Numbered from the stretch's first letter, positions 1 to 10,529 are shown. The stretch is 26,365 bases of DNA from Micractinium sp. NFX-FRZ (GCA_029339195.1 JAPTJF010000633.1:1-26365); one strand, 5' to 3'. Numbers and translations: made by a program. Notes: generated from the letters alone by a model not told the origin.

Positions 1-59
1 GCTCTCCCCCTGCTCTGTCCCATGAGACCGCTGCTGGCTCCCCGTGGACTTGAAATGTA

Positions 60-77
60 ATTGATTGATTGATTGAT
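60..77. repeat. ATTG tetranucleotide microsatellite
   Basis: Four and a half tandem ATTG units. It lies just beyond the sixth arrestin exon, in what is probably an intron. Confidence 0.9.
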
Positions 78-113
78 CATGTGCCCTACATGTACTTCTT
101 GATTGCCACTCAC

Positions 114-1846
114 CTCCAGATACAACCCCCACCTCCTCCCCAGGCTGGCACTTGTCCCGGTCCACCCAGACACGCGCCCCCAGCATGCCCTTGCTGAAGC
201 AGCAGCAGCAGACGAGCGGCTCCTCTTCCTGCATGGCTCGGCAGAGGCAGGGAAGCGGCTCAGGTGGGCAGGCGGGCAGGGCACAAGCGGAGGACAGTTG
301 GTAATATAGATCAACGTGAGGAAGACCAGAGAACTTGGGGGGAAAGGCGCCTGTCACGGCACCACGGAGTGCTACCATGCCACCCTGCACCCCGCAACGT
401 GGCGGCAATTCCTTCTAGCACAGCGCTCTTCCCTCCCTTCTGAAAGACCTCCCCCTAGCTGCAGCTCCCCGCCTGCGCAACTCCTTCAAGCCCTCCCAAC
501 CCACCATGCTCTGCTGCACGCTGGCAGGCGGCGACTTCAGGCGCTGATGCAACGCCAGCGGGTGGGCGACACGAATGGCGGCGGAAAACATGCCAGGCGT
601 GTGGAAAACCACATTGATTTCATACCGCACCTCCCCGCTGCAGGCAGGCAGCGAGGGCGGGGCAGAGGGTGGGCACGTGTGACAGGTGGCGCCCGTCGGC
701 AGCCGGCAGCAGTGCCCGCACGACTTCTTGCCCGCCCCGCCTGCCTGCCTGCGCTGCCTTAGCGCTCACTGTGTGTGCCCGCCCCCTCTGCTCACATGGG
801 ATCGCCGGGGCCGATTCGGAAGGAGGAGGGCAGGCCCACAGGCAGGCCGAACACAACCTGGGGGGGTGCAAATTGTCGGGGGGGACGAATGGGCGGAGCG
901 GAGGGCCGAACAGCAGCCTGTTGCCTGTGCTGTTGACTGGGGCCCGCCTGCAGAGCAACAGGAGGACCCAGCTGCACGCCTGCCAGCCCCCCACATCTGC
1001 TTGCTCCAATTACAAGCCAGCCATAATACGCCTGCGTATGCTGCACTGCACCATCTAACCAAGGCATAATACGCCTGCGTATGCTGCACTGCACCATCTA
1101 GCCAAGGTAGAGTGTTCTGGCCTGATCTGGCTCACCTGCCACTGGTACTGCCCTGGCTGCAGCTCGCGGCCCGCCCCAGAGGGCGGGTGCGTCACGTTCA
1201 GCAGCTGGATGGTGCCCCCGCAGCGGATTGTGTGGCTATTCTTCCCGCCGCCACGCTTCTCTGTCCAGTATGTGTGCTCCACGCCGGTTAGCTGCACTCG
1301 AGAGCATGCACCAAAGGGGACAGGGATCCATGGGCGGACGTAGAGGAGTGCACCTGGTTGTGGGTTGTCATCGCCATCCATTCGTGTCTACGTTTTCAAG
1401 TTCAAACCGACAGGAGTCTTGAGACGCGAGAAGCCGGAGTGGGGAAGCAGTGGCAGGGAAGCAGCGGTCACAATGTGCGGCAGCGGTGCACAAACGCACG
1501 TGGTGCCCCTTCCTGCACCACGCCTGGCCACCCACCTGGCAGTCAATGGAGGTGATGTTGACTGGTTCCACAATGTTTAAGCAGATCAGCGCCTGCACAG
1601 AGTCACCATCGTGGTAGGCCTGCAACGGGAGGGGGGGGATGGGCCCGGCGGCAGAGCAGCGGCAGCACACCGGCGGTCGGCACAGCGGCGGTCAACAGCA
1701 GGCGGCCGCCCGCCGACGTGCCGCGAGCAAGTGCTGCGCTTCTGACTTCAAACAATGCATATGTGCAGTCTTGCGGGCTCGCGGGGACGCACCGGTTTGT
1801 CCGTCTGCACCCAGCACGCGTTGTTCTTGCTGAATCCACCGCCCAT
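114..1846 (-). CDS. Arrestin-domain protein, 5' part, runs off the left edge
   Basis: Six exons join in phase: 1846-1793, 1619-1536, 1291-1136, 857-796, 637-505 and 228-114, giving 201 codons plus one base. The N-terminal arrestin domain covers about residues 10-150: strand motifs VQTDKPAYHDGDSV, LTGVEHTYW, ELQPGQYQWQ, GLPVGLPSSF and GEVRYEINVVFHTPGMFS follow in the order usual for alpha-arrestins. The arrestin C domain starts near residue 165 with a CCCC cluster and VWVDRDKCQPGEEV. Family members are scaffolds in membrane-protein trafficking and ubiquitination; that role here is inferred. The start was chosen because MGGGFSK precedes a good GTGCGT donor and fits the N-myristoylation pattern (Gly2, Ser6, Lys7). 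The last donor is GTGAGT just below 114; the frame also stays open to position 1, so readthrough is not excluded. The next exon is not certain. No PY motif is visible in the part present. Confidence 0.85.
1022..1107. repeat. 43-bp direct tandem duplication containing a small palindrome
   Basis: Copies at 1022-1064 and 1065-1107 differ visibly at one base (AACC against AGCC). Each contains ATACGC-CT-GCGTAT, a 6-bp inverted repeat with a 2-base spacer. The duplication lies in the intron between arrestin exons 3 and 4, close to the exon 3 donor. The near identity suggests a recent event. Confidence 0.9.
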
Positions 1847-2696
1847 AATGCGCGGCGAATATCAATCGGGTCATGAACCAAGTAAGAAGCGGAACAAGGC
1901 AGGACCTGCGCGCGCCAGAAGTGCAGCTCCAGCAGGGCGCCATGTTGGCGGCGACCGGAGGCGGTGGCCGGAGGAGGAGACGGAGCACATCGGTTCACCA
2001 ACGCAGCGCTGCTCCATCCGGTGTTTCATAACCTACCTAGGTTCATTTCAACGAGAATTTTATCACTGGATTGGAAGCAACGACAGTGGTTTCAACACAA
2101 GCGGGGCCGGTGCGGCGGGCACTGGAGCAATGGCTGTTCAAAGAACTGCCTGTTCTCTGCAACTCTCTCTGACTTGCACCAAGAAAGCCTAACTGAGCAG
2201 TGCAGGAAGAAGCGGGCACAGCAAGCGGCTCCTGTCCACCTTCCTGTCCACCTTGCATGACTCAGCGACGCCAGGCCATGTTCTGCGCCTGTCACCAGCT
2301 GTCGGCTAAAGGCAGGCGCTCCGGCATGTGACATGTGCACCCACGGTTTGTCTTACCTTGTGACGTGTCGTGTGGTATGAAAACTTCACCTTATGACCAG
2401 TCATGGGTGACTGGTGGTATGTGCACGTGCTTTGAGCAGCGCAGTTGCCACAGCAAGCTTAAGCAGTTGAGGGTTGGGTGGGCAGGGGCACAGCAGGGCA
2501 AGGGCGCTTGTGCGCTAAAGGGCCGAAGCAGATGCAGGGGGCACGGGGCTGAACAGAGCTGTGGGGAGGCATGGGGGGATAGAAGACAGCAGGCAGGGAG
2601 GGGTGGTTGGAGGGAGAGGGGACAGCAGGAACACGCATTCGTGAGTCCGCCTAGAGAAAGGTTCGTTTGAGGTGATGGAACAGAGAAAGAGGTAGT

Positions 2697-2762
2697 CTGT
2701 CTAAATAGGGTGACAAGTACGCAGGCAGCCTGTCTAAATAGGGTGACAAGAACGCAGGCACA
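2697..2762. repeat. 33-bp direct tandem duplication
   Basis: Copies start at 2697 and 2730 and share CTGTCTAAATAGGGTGACAA followed by CGCAGGCA after a short variable spot. One internal base differs (GTACGC against GAACGC). It lies in the gene-free stretch, about 70 bp left of the hairpin array. Confidence 0.9.
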
Positions 2763-2832
2763 CGAGCACGCCACCTGGGCGCTACAGGAAAGCGAGCAAG
2801 AAACATTCGGAACGGAAGGCAAGACAGGCGGA

Positions 2833-3190
2833 GGGACACACACAGGGCGGCAAAAACATGCTGCCCTGCGGACCATCCCCCCGGGCAGGTATGAGGGCAG
2901 GTGAGGCAGGACGCAGAGCAAGGGGGAAACGCACAGGGTCAGGCACATTCCCAGCCCTGTGGACCTTCCCATCAGGGTCAGTGAGTAAGGCAAGTTCGGC
3001 AGGGAGGAAGAGTGGGGGGACACGCGCACCGGCCACAGCCGGCTGTGCGGTCCGTCCGCCCAGTCAGCGAGGGGTCGGGGATGGCGAGAGAATGGCAGAT
3101 AGGTTGGGGCGACGCGCACAGGGCTGGGCAGATGCCCAGCCCTGCGGACCGCCCCCCATGTCAGTGAGATTGCTGGCAGTGTCGAGCATG
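2833..3190. repeat. Array of four diverged 91-93 bp units, each with a hairpin
   Basis: Unit starts fall near 2833, 2924, 3017 and 3107, each beginning with a GGGACAC-like sequence, then an inverted repeat, then a conserved GGACC or GGTCC about 30 bp in. The stems differ in sequence but stay paired. Unit 1 has a 10-bp stem with one mismatch (2843-2852 with 2859-2868). Unit 2 pairs CACAGGG with CCCTGTG (2932-2938, 2955-2961). Unit 3 has the 14-bp palindrome CACAGCCGGCTGTG (3034-3047). Unit 4 has a perfect 11-bp stem with an AGAT loop (3119-3129, 3134-3144). Changed but still paired stems suggest that structure is maintained. The strand of action and the function are unknown. Confidence 0.7.
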
Positions 3191-3900
3191 AGGACGAGTT
3201 GCGCACAAGCAAAGCAGAAAAGGGTGTGTATATCTAGAGGGAATGGAGCTGCGGTGAGGAGCAGCAGCTGTGGCGCCTGTGTGGCGACAAGCGGGACCTG
3301 GGCATGCGTAAGCAAGTGACACACAGAGCTTAAAATCAGCGGAAAACTGCGGGAGGGGTGATGCACTAAACACTCAGGTGGCAGCACCGGAAGCTAACGA
3401 ATGGCTGCACCGTGCTGGGCCGCCCCACAGGCAGGCCGGGGCACGCAGGCTAAAGGAAGGGCAGATGGGGTGGAGGGCGCAGTGACGCCCAGCAGGACAA
3501 AAACGCAGTGAAAGGAAAATGCAGTGATGGTTGGCTCGACACAGCACACAGAGCATCTTGCTGGTCTGAATTGGGTGCGGCTTTCTGGTGGTGAATTGAG
3601 AATTGGGGTGACAGCCTGGCACGGCCTGTCCAGTGCAGGCAGTGAGGCTGGCGCAGGTGTGTTGCGCCAGCAGCAGGCCTGCCAGTGGGCCGCTGTGCTG
3701 TCCAGCGGTGCTTGTGCTCGCTGGAACAATGTTGCTCTGGCTCTGCGTTGCGAGCAGGACGGCAGCGCAGCAGCGCGGTGCCGACGGACTTGACAGCCAG
3801 AGATGATGTGATGCCGCTACGGCGGAAGCCGCGGGGCACGTCCCACCCTCCGGCGGGCCAGTGGGCAGGCAGATGTGTGGGGTGGTTCCTTCCGTCCAAT

Positions 3901-6900
3901 CTAGTACGGGCCGTCCTCTGGGCCGCAGTTGAACACAGGCCCCAGGCGCCAGTCGAGCTCCTTCAGAATCGTCAGCTCCAGGCCAACAGCCTGCAGCCAG
4001 GTCAGCGCCAGCACATGGGGCGTAACGATGGGAGGACGGCAGTATCCTTTGCATCTGTGTGTCGTTCTCCGCTAGAGCAATGCACCGATGGCACCGTGAG
4101 AGAAAATGACGGCCGACTCGGTGCCAGGGGCACAGCCGCCGAGGCAGCAAACCCAGAACCTGTGCAACCCGGCAACTCCCGCCCACGCATGGTCCATGCG
4201 CCAGCTCACTTGCGCGCTGTCCACGCTGCGCTTGAACAGCAGGCTCAGCATGCGGCTCAGCAGCTCGCGGTACTGCACCCGGTCGCCGACCTTGGCTGCA
4301 GGGGGGGCCACGTGCGGGGGCGGGGGCAGGGGAGGTGTGGATAGGATTAGGGTTATCGCATGCGAGGTGTGGATAGACAGTGGCGGTGTTTGGCAAGGGA
4401 GGCGGCACGTCCTTGCCAGGTGGAACCCCTGCACCGCCCACGCCTCCTGCCGAGGCTGCCAGTCCAAAGTGCGATCTGCCTGGCCCTGGCGCACACCCTG
4501 GCAGGTGCATGCCCGACACGCCTCCCGGAGACAGGCGTGTGCAGTTGAGTGCCAGAGGGCACGGCAAGCAGAGGTTCCCACAAAGCCCACACAACTCCTG
4601 GCATGTGCAGGTGCCACACACACACCAGCGCACCTCCCAGGCACGTGAAGATGCAATGGAGGGCCAGAGGGCCGAGCAAACACAGGTTCCCCACAACGCA
4701 CACCCCACAGAGGCACCCACCGTGCAGGGCCCACCCGCCCCCAGTGCAAGCAAAGGCCCCCACCACAAAGCCATGCACGCAGGCCACCAGCGCACCTCCC
4801 AGATAGATGCAGGTGCAGTAGAGTGCCAGCAGCGAGTCGTTGCCGACGCGGGGGCAGGCACGCATCATGAGCAGGTGGGGGGCGGGCTGCGGGGGCGGGG
4901 AGGGGAACGCCGGGGGGCGGGGGGTCGTGGTGAGAGAGTGGGGCGCGGCACGCTGGAGAGTGTGCTGCAGGACCAGCACACTGGCCGGAGACGGGGAGAG
5001 GAGGAGACGCCGTTTGGCCGACCAGCCGTTGTGCCCTGCTGCGCGCGCGGGGTGCGGCCCTCACCCGACCTCCCAGGGCCTTGAATGCTGCGGTGGGCAC
5101 GTGCACCAGGAAGCCGCTCGCCATGATGGACTCCTGTGTACAGATAGCAGCAGTGATGGGGTGCTCACTAGTGAAGAGCAACAGATGGGGTTGGAGGCGC
5201 TGGGGTGGCTACTGATGCGCTCGCTGCTTGCTGCCCAGACTGGCTGCTGGTCAGGCCCCCAGCCCCAGGCGCCCACCACCTGCTCCCGGCCCCGCCCCCG
5301 TGGGCCCCCCGCCTGCACGGCCTCGCCTGCATGTCCTTGCTCTTCATGACCAGGCGCTGGAAGTAGGAGGCACCCAGGGCGATGGAGACGGGCGGAATGC
5401 CAAACTCTGCTGGCAGGAGGGTGCACGATCAGCGGGGGGCCGACAGGGCGTCAGTGGGGTGGGCAGCGGTGCCGCAAAGCGTGGGCAGGGGGCGGGTGGG
5501 TGGGCGCTTGGGGCAGGAGGATAGGCTGGGCAGAGGGCATGGGAGGGCAAGAGCACTGGCTGTCGAGGCTGCACACACTGAAGGTACTTGGGTGCCAGGG
5601 GCGGGCTGCTGGCATGCTGTGCTGTGGTTTGCTGTGCTGTGCTGTGCACGCTGTGCTTACGTGTGACCAGGGGGATCAGGCAGTCCTGCTCATGCACAGG
5701 GATGAACTCAATCCCCTCTGCAAGGTTTGAAGCGTGCAATGGCAGAGAGGAAGCAGCTGTTAGCCACACGGACAATGCAGTGCAATGGGGATGAGCTGCC
5801 CGGCCTGGCCTCGCTGCGGCACTCTCACCACCCAGCACGCCCTGCCCGCTGCGAACGCTTCACCTGGGCTCAGGAGGGCGGCGAGCGAAGCGTTGGCCTC
5901 CCGCAGCTCGGTTGAGGAGAAGGGCGGGTGCTGCAGGTACTGGGGCACCGGTGCTGGCTGCGCGGCAGGCGCGGTGGCTGCGGCGGTGGGCATGGCGGCT
6001 GCCTTGAAGCCGGCCGAGGGAGCCACCAGGTGGCCCATGTCCATGAACGGGCTGCCTGCAGGCAGGGGTAAGGCCAAAGGGAGCAGGCGCAGCCCAACAG
6101 TATGAGTCAGCAGGAGGTGACGGGGCAGAGAGGACGAGGGCTAGCGACACACACCATTCATATTCATTCTATGGAGTCTCTGAGCTACATGCTTTGTTTT
6201 GCCGGCCGCTTAAGAGTGGCAGGCAGTGTTCGCAGGGCATGCTGCCGCCCGGTGCGTTGCCGTGGTCAGGTCACCAGCCCTCCAAGGTGCCCACAACCGA
6301 CCGTGGGCAACAGGGGCACCCTCCCCTCAAAACTCACCCGTGGCCATGTCGGCAGCTTGCTCAGAGTAGCCAAAACCGTCGAGTGCGCCGGGCGGGTGCA
6401 CTCCAAGATAGCCTGCAGAGTCCGAACGGCGGGCGGGGGGGCAGGGCACAGGGCAGGAGTGCAGGGCGGATGAGCCCAGGGCAGGACACAGGACAGCGGG
6501 GCCGGTTGTGGGCAGGGGGAAGAGGCGCAAGGCTGGGGAGACGAGCGGGCACCTGCCCGCCACGTGCTGCACCCACCATCCCCCCACTTCATGCCCCACC
6601 CTAGAAGAGCAGCACCCACCTGCTGCTCCGCCAGCTGGCATCTCGGCAGAGTGCAGGCTGGTGTGGGAGGCAGCTGAGAAGAAGCCGTCCTCCTGCACGT
6701 CCAAATCCAGGTCGGACAGGCTCTCATCGCACTCCAGGCTGCCTGCTGGCCATGTGGGTGGGTGGGAGTGGGGGAGGGGAGGGGGCACGACAGGGTCGGG
6801 TGAGAGTTGTGCAGTTCAGGTCAAGAGGATGGGCGGGGAGGCGGGCGACTGAGAAGTTTGGGGCACAGGCAGTCCGGCGTGCAGACACGCAGCAGCGGCC

Positions 6901-8123
6901 GTAACGGGCGCCAGCTGGCGGCGGGTGCCAGCTTGCGGGGAAAGCGCCCAGCCACGCGGCCCGCCACCCCTGCGCAGGAAGCCCCACGTGCCCACTCACC
7001 CATGCCCAGGCTGCCCCAGGCGTCCTCCTCCTGGCTGTCCACGGCGGCAAAGGCGGAGCCAGAGCTGGCTGAGCCTCCGGAGGACGGCAGGAACTGGTGC
7101 TGGGGGGAGGGCCAGGAGGGGGAGGGGCACGGGGTGGGCTGCTGCGGCAGCACGCCCGCCAGCCCCACGCTCGCGCCGCGCTGGGGCCGCAGGTGGGTGG
7201 CGCCGCCGTAACCGCCACCAAAGCCGCCGGCGAAGGCAAAGTGAGGCAGCATGTGCGGTGCCCCGCAGCCTGGGCCGGCGGGCGCGGGCGCGGCGGCTGC
7301 GCCGCTGGGGTGGCGTGGGTGGCGCGGCGGCAGGCCGCGGCTCGCACGCTGGTGGGTCGGCTGCTGGTAGGGGACGTGCGGGGGCTGGTGGGGTGGCAGG
7401 TAGTGGAATGGATCGGAGGGCGGGTTGCTGGGTGCCCACCTGCCCTGGCCCGCAGCTGGGTGCTGGTATTGGTACTGCTGCTGCTGCTGCTGGGGCGGTG
7501 GGTGCTGCAGCCGCGCTGTGCCGCATCCGTTGCCCCCCCAGCCGCCTGCGTAATGATCGGTGGGCAGGTGCAGCTGCAGCAGGGGCTGGTTTGCGGCGCA
7601 TGTGGCGGCCGCGGCGGATGGAACGCCAGCGGGCAGAGGCAGCGCGGCCGCCAGCGGCAGGGGCAGCGGGCCCTCGGTGCTGCCACTCGAGTCGAGCAGG
7701 GTGAGGTTGGTGGTGGTGCAGCATCTGCAAGTGCTCAAAGGCAAGAGGAGGGATCAAGGAGGCAGGGTTGGCGACTAGAGGGCGTGTGGCAGCGGTCCAA
7801 GGGCGGCCGCGCCGGGCAAAGTGGGGGCCCGGCCGGCCGGCCGACGCCTGCTCCCTTCTCGCCCACCTCTTCTTGGCGGCGTGCAGGCCGCCTGCTGGGG
7901 GCAGGTCCTCGGGGTCCAGCGAGCCCTGGGCGCTCAGGGGGCGTGATGGCTTGCGCTTGGAGGGGCTCTCCCCTGCCACACCCTGCAGCTGCTGCGCCTG
8001 CAGCTGGCAGCCCCAGCCAGCGGCCTCCTGGTCAGGCTGGGCCTGGTTGCAATGCAGGGAGCTGAAGGCTGTGGCCAGGGTGGGCTGGGGGCGCTGCTGC
8101 CCCTGGTAGCGCAGCCCCTCCAT
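3901..8123 (-). CDS. Cyclin-like protein with a long low-complexity N-terminus
   Basis: Eleven exons join in phase: 8123-7867, 7724-7000, 6742-6620, 6412-6338, 6055-5864, 5717-5661, 5406-5327, 5133-5065, 4886-4796, 4295-4210 and 3990-3901 (stop), giving 614 aa. Residues 1 to about 330 are rich in Pro, Gln, Ala and Gly, with a short poly-Gln run and an early basic SPSKRKPSR patch. The cyclin-like part is at about 470-605: FGIPPVSIALGASYFQRL, then NDSLLALYCTCIYLGAKVGD, RELLSRMLSLLFKRS, and the closing helix GLELTILKELDWRLGPVF. Only one box is visible. Cyclins bind and direct kinases; which kinase is not readable here. Five successive introns are phase 1. The seventh intron needs a GC donor (CAG|GCGAGG) to stay in frame. 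The start ATG is the first in its frame, but an upstream exon is possible. The subfamily is uncertain. Confidence 0.78.
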
Positions 8124-8917
8124 TGCTCAGCGACCTTCTGGTGTCGGGTGAGGCCTCAGCCGGCCACTGAAAGAAGATGGCAGGCTGGGGGAGGCCAGTG
8201 GGGCGGGGCAGGCTGAGGGGGAGACCAGTTTAAGTAAGGGCGTGCTGGCTGGTCTGGGGTTGAAGACTGGGTTGATGGTGAGAAGCGTTTGATCATGCAC
8301 GGCAATCAGCAGCGACTCTACAATGCGGCTCGCCACTCACACAATGGCGCTTTCTTCCCCGTGCTTTAGACGGAGCCTCAGCTGCTATCCAAGGTTGCAG
8401 TTCGCACGGATGTGGCGATCAATGTGCAAGGGTGCTAGGTCAAAACCCACCTCCGTGTGACCGGATCTCGAGCCACCCTCCTTCGGGCCAGATGTACGCT
8501 TGCTTCGTGGCTGCTGCTGACTGAAGCCCAGGTTTTGTCACATTGCGTTCCCTGCCCCAGGTGAGGCAGGGGGTGCTGTTCAGCAAGGCTGCCTGCTGCA
8601 ACCCCACCGTCCCGGCTTCCTTTTGCTTACAACAATCAACATAGCTGGGCAATGTGGGATTGAATGCATGCGCTGTGCATGGAATGGCTCATTGAGTAAT
8701 GTAAGGGTGCCTTGTGCTACTGGGAGCAAAGCCAGACGGGCATGGCAGGGTGCAGGGGATGTTGCAAGTCAGAGATAAGCGACTCAAACAGCATCATGAA
8801 GCTGTGTCAGGGCCTCAATCAAGAGCAAGTGTGATGAGTTGGCGCCAGAAGGAGGCGAGGCATAGAGAGAGCAGTGAGATCGGGTATTAAAGTGGCAGGC
8901 TGGCAGAAGGCTCTAGT
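8124..8917. other. Intergenic region upstream of the cyclin-like gene
   Basis: No gene is supported. The part next to 8123 should hold the cyclin-like promoter and 5' UTR. The right part should hold the 3' UTR of the first array ORF (stop at 8918), with a possible polyadenylation signal at 8627-8631. Confidence 0.55.
8627..8631 (-). terminator. Possible TGTAA polyadenylation signal for the first array ORF
   Basis: TGTAA reads on the minus strand (TTGTAAGC context), about 290 bases downstream of the stop at 8918. TGTAA is the usual poly(A) signal in chlorophytes such as Chlamydomonas. A 5-base match is weak alone; distance and strand fit. Confidence 0.35.
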
Positions 8918-9430
8918 TCAGGATGTGCGCTCATTCCTGCGCGTAGCGATCTCCGCCAGCCAGACATGCGCCTGCTGCAGCGCCGGGTGCAGGCCAACAG
9001 CCCTGCCGCCGCGGCCATTGCTGCCGCCACTGCGCCACGTGCTAGAAACCTCTGTGCTGTCACTGCTGCTGCTGTCCAAGCTGTTCCTGTCGTGCTGGCC
9101 TCCCTGAGGCTGCGGCTGTGGGGGCCTGCGGTGCGGCCTCAGTGCCGCCAGCACCGCTTCAGGCACGGGGGGCGGTGGCGGCAGCGGGCCGGCATGGCGG
9201 CGGGGCGCAGGGGGCGCTGACTGTGCCCGGCGCAGGCCCATACCTCCACCTGGCACCACCTGCCCTCCAGCGAGCCCAGGCCAATCAGCTGCTGCGGGAA
9301 CCGTTGCCGCTGTCGCGCTGCCAGCCGGCAGCCTGCTTGCCACTTCTGCAACGGATGTGTCTGGCTCCGCTACAGAGCTGCTGTGCAGTGCAAAGTTCTG
9401 GCCAGTGTGAATAGGGAAGGGGTCACCCAT
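8918..9430 (-). CDS. Array ORF 1: Pro/Ala-rich protein of unknown family, 170 aa
   Basis: This ORF runs from ATG (MGDPFPIHTGQ) to a stop after ATRRNERTS. It is collinear with two other array ORFs: HSSS.AEPDT, a PGGGM segment, PPAPRRHAGPLPPPPPVP, VLAALRPHRR, a Ser/Asp-rich acidic stretch, then LHPALQQAHVWLAEIA at the C-terminus. Length differences between copies are whole codons, which supports coding on this strand. It is the most diverged of the three 170-codon copies and has its own ending in place of RRGSGC. Just upstream is CTGCAG, so the ORF could be a last exon rather than a complete gene; one extra base relative to other copies breaks the upstream frame, which favours the ATG start. 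No domain is recognised. Confidence 0.5.
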   Translation of the reverse strand: MGDPFPIHTGQNFALHSSSVAEPDTSVAEVASRLPAGSATAATVPAAADWPGLAGGQVVPGGGMGLRRAQSAPPAPRRHAGPLPPPPPVPEAVLAALRPHRRPPQPQPQGGQHDRNSLDSSSSDSTEVSSTWRSGGSNGRGGRAVGLHPALQQAHVWLAEIATRRNERTS

Positions 9431-10248
9431 GGATGCCTGCAGCGGCAGGGAGAGAAGTAGGGGCGTAGCTGCAGGCAGCGATCAAATGAAGTGCGGGGCA
9501 AGGCTTGGGCCGCTGTCGCCGCTACGGTGCCGCCGGTGCCGCCGGCCGGCTTTAGGCTAACACTGCGGTCCCCATTATGTTCCCGTCGTCCCGCGGTATC
9601 TTCGCAGTTCCAAAAAGCCGAGACGGCCGCCGCACTGGCTCACCGTCAAGCCGCCCTGTCCAGCAAATCCGCGTTTCGCCGTCAGCCAAGGCCCCTGAAG
9701 TCCTCCTTCGTAGAAAGGGCGTGGTGAAACACCGGGCGGGAGATTTACAGCGTTGCAAATAGCAGAGTCAGCGGTGATTTCCTGGTCACGCCCAGCGCTG
9801 GCGGTACTGCCCAGCGCCTCGCCGTGCGCGCCAGCGTCCTGCCGGGCCTGTGTTGTGGCTGCCAAGGTCCCAATGAGCACCGGCTGCGGGGCCTGGAGTT
9901 GTGCCCACCCCAAATTCACAAGCCCCAACAGAGCAACGTGTTTGAGGAAGGAGAAGCTGCCCGGGGAATAGCGAGTCCGTTTGGCGCCGTTTCCGCCATG
10001 GCGCCGTGCTCCTGTGCAGCAGTCTGTGGTCACAATGCGCCCGCCGCCAATCCCTGCTACAGCAGGCGCAACTGTTGTTGTCACTCGCTCCATGAAGACA
10101 GCTTACAGCAGGGCAGGACACAGCTGTGTGTCGCACCACGAAGCAGCGGCAGAGGGGATGCAAGGCTGGCAGCATCAGAAGGTGAGCACGTGCGTGCGGC
10201 TCCAGCGTGCTGAAGCACTACAGTAGGAACATGCACGCAGAGGATTGT

Positions 10249-10253
10249 TTACA
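10249..10253 (-). terminator. Possible TGTAA polyadenylation signal for array ORF 2
   Basis: A minus-strand TGTAA lies about 735 bases downstream of the stop at 10989. The equivalent position in the neighbouring unit (about 12345) reads TGCAA, so the signal is not shared. Weak call. Confidence 0.2.
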
Positions 10254-10529
10254 TAACTGGGCTCCCAGGAATGCACAACAGATCAGGATTGACTACAGGA
10301 CAAGGTCATCAGGCAGGTGGAGGATCGGGGTGGGAGGAGCATGGCAGGATGCAGGCAGTCTGGGGATGTTCATGGGCAATCAGAATGAAAATGCCTAATG
10401 CACAGTTGGTACAGAGGTGAGGAGCTAGGCCGGCCTTAGCAGCAGCTGGCAGCCGATTGCCCAGGCCTGCTTGTGCACCGGCAGCAGCAACGAGATCCTC
10501 TGCGGACAAGCCCGCGGCTGCGTGAAGGA

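Larger units (their letters stand above)
1847..3900. other. Gene-free stretch between the arrestin start and the cyclin-like gene end
   Basis: I see no supportable gene here. The left part (about 1850-2300) should contain the arrestin promoter and 5' UTR. The right part should contain the cyclin-like 3' UTR, although I found no TGTAA-type signal for that gene. Repeats are listed separately. Long open frames on both strands are low-complexity and have no recognisable domain. Confidence 0.6.

Noticed and set aside
2833..3190. CRISPR-like array
   Set aside because: The units are diverged along their whole length, with no identical repeats and unique spacers, and the DNA is eukaryotic nuclear.
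2391..3212. Minus-strand 273-aa open frame
   Set aside because: It reads through the hairpin array and the 33-bp duplication and gives a Cys/Pro/Leu-rich sequence with no domain. The repeats explain it better.
3374..4861. Minus-strand 495-aa open frame
   Set aside because: It runs through introns of the cyclin-like gene in the wrong frame, and the spliced model explains the conserved exons.
6925..7704. Plus-strand 259-aa open frame, and others opposite the cyclin-like exon 2
   Set aside because: These are shadows of a GC-rich low-complexity coding exon. The minus frame has matching splice sites and links to the cyclin-like box.
9575..10093. Minus-strand 172-aa open frame starting MERVTTTV in array unit 1
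   Set aside because: The same start in unit 2 goes out of frame through the 11-bp expansion and other indels, so the frame is not conserved.
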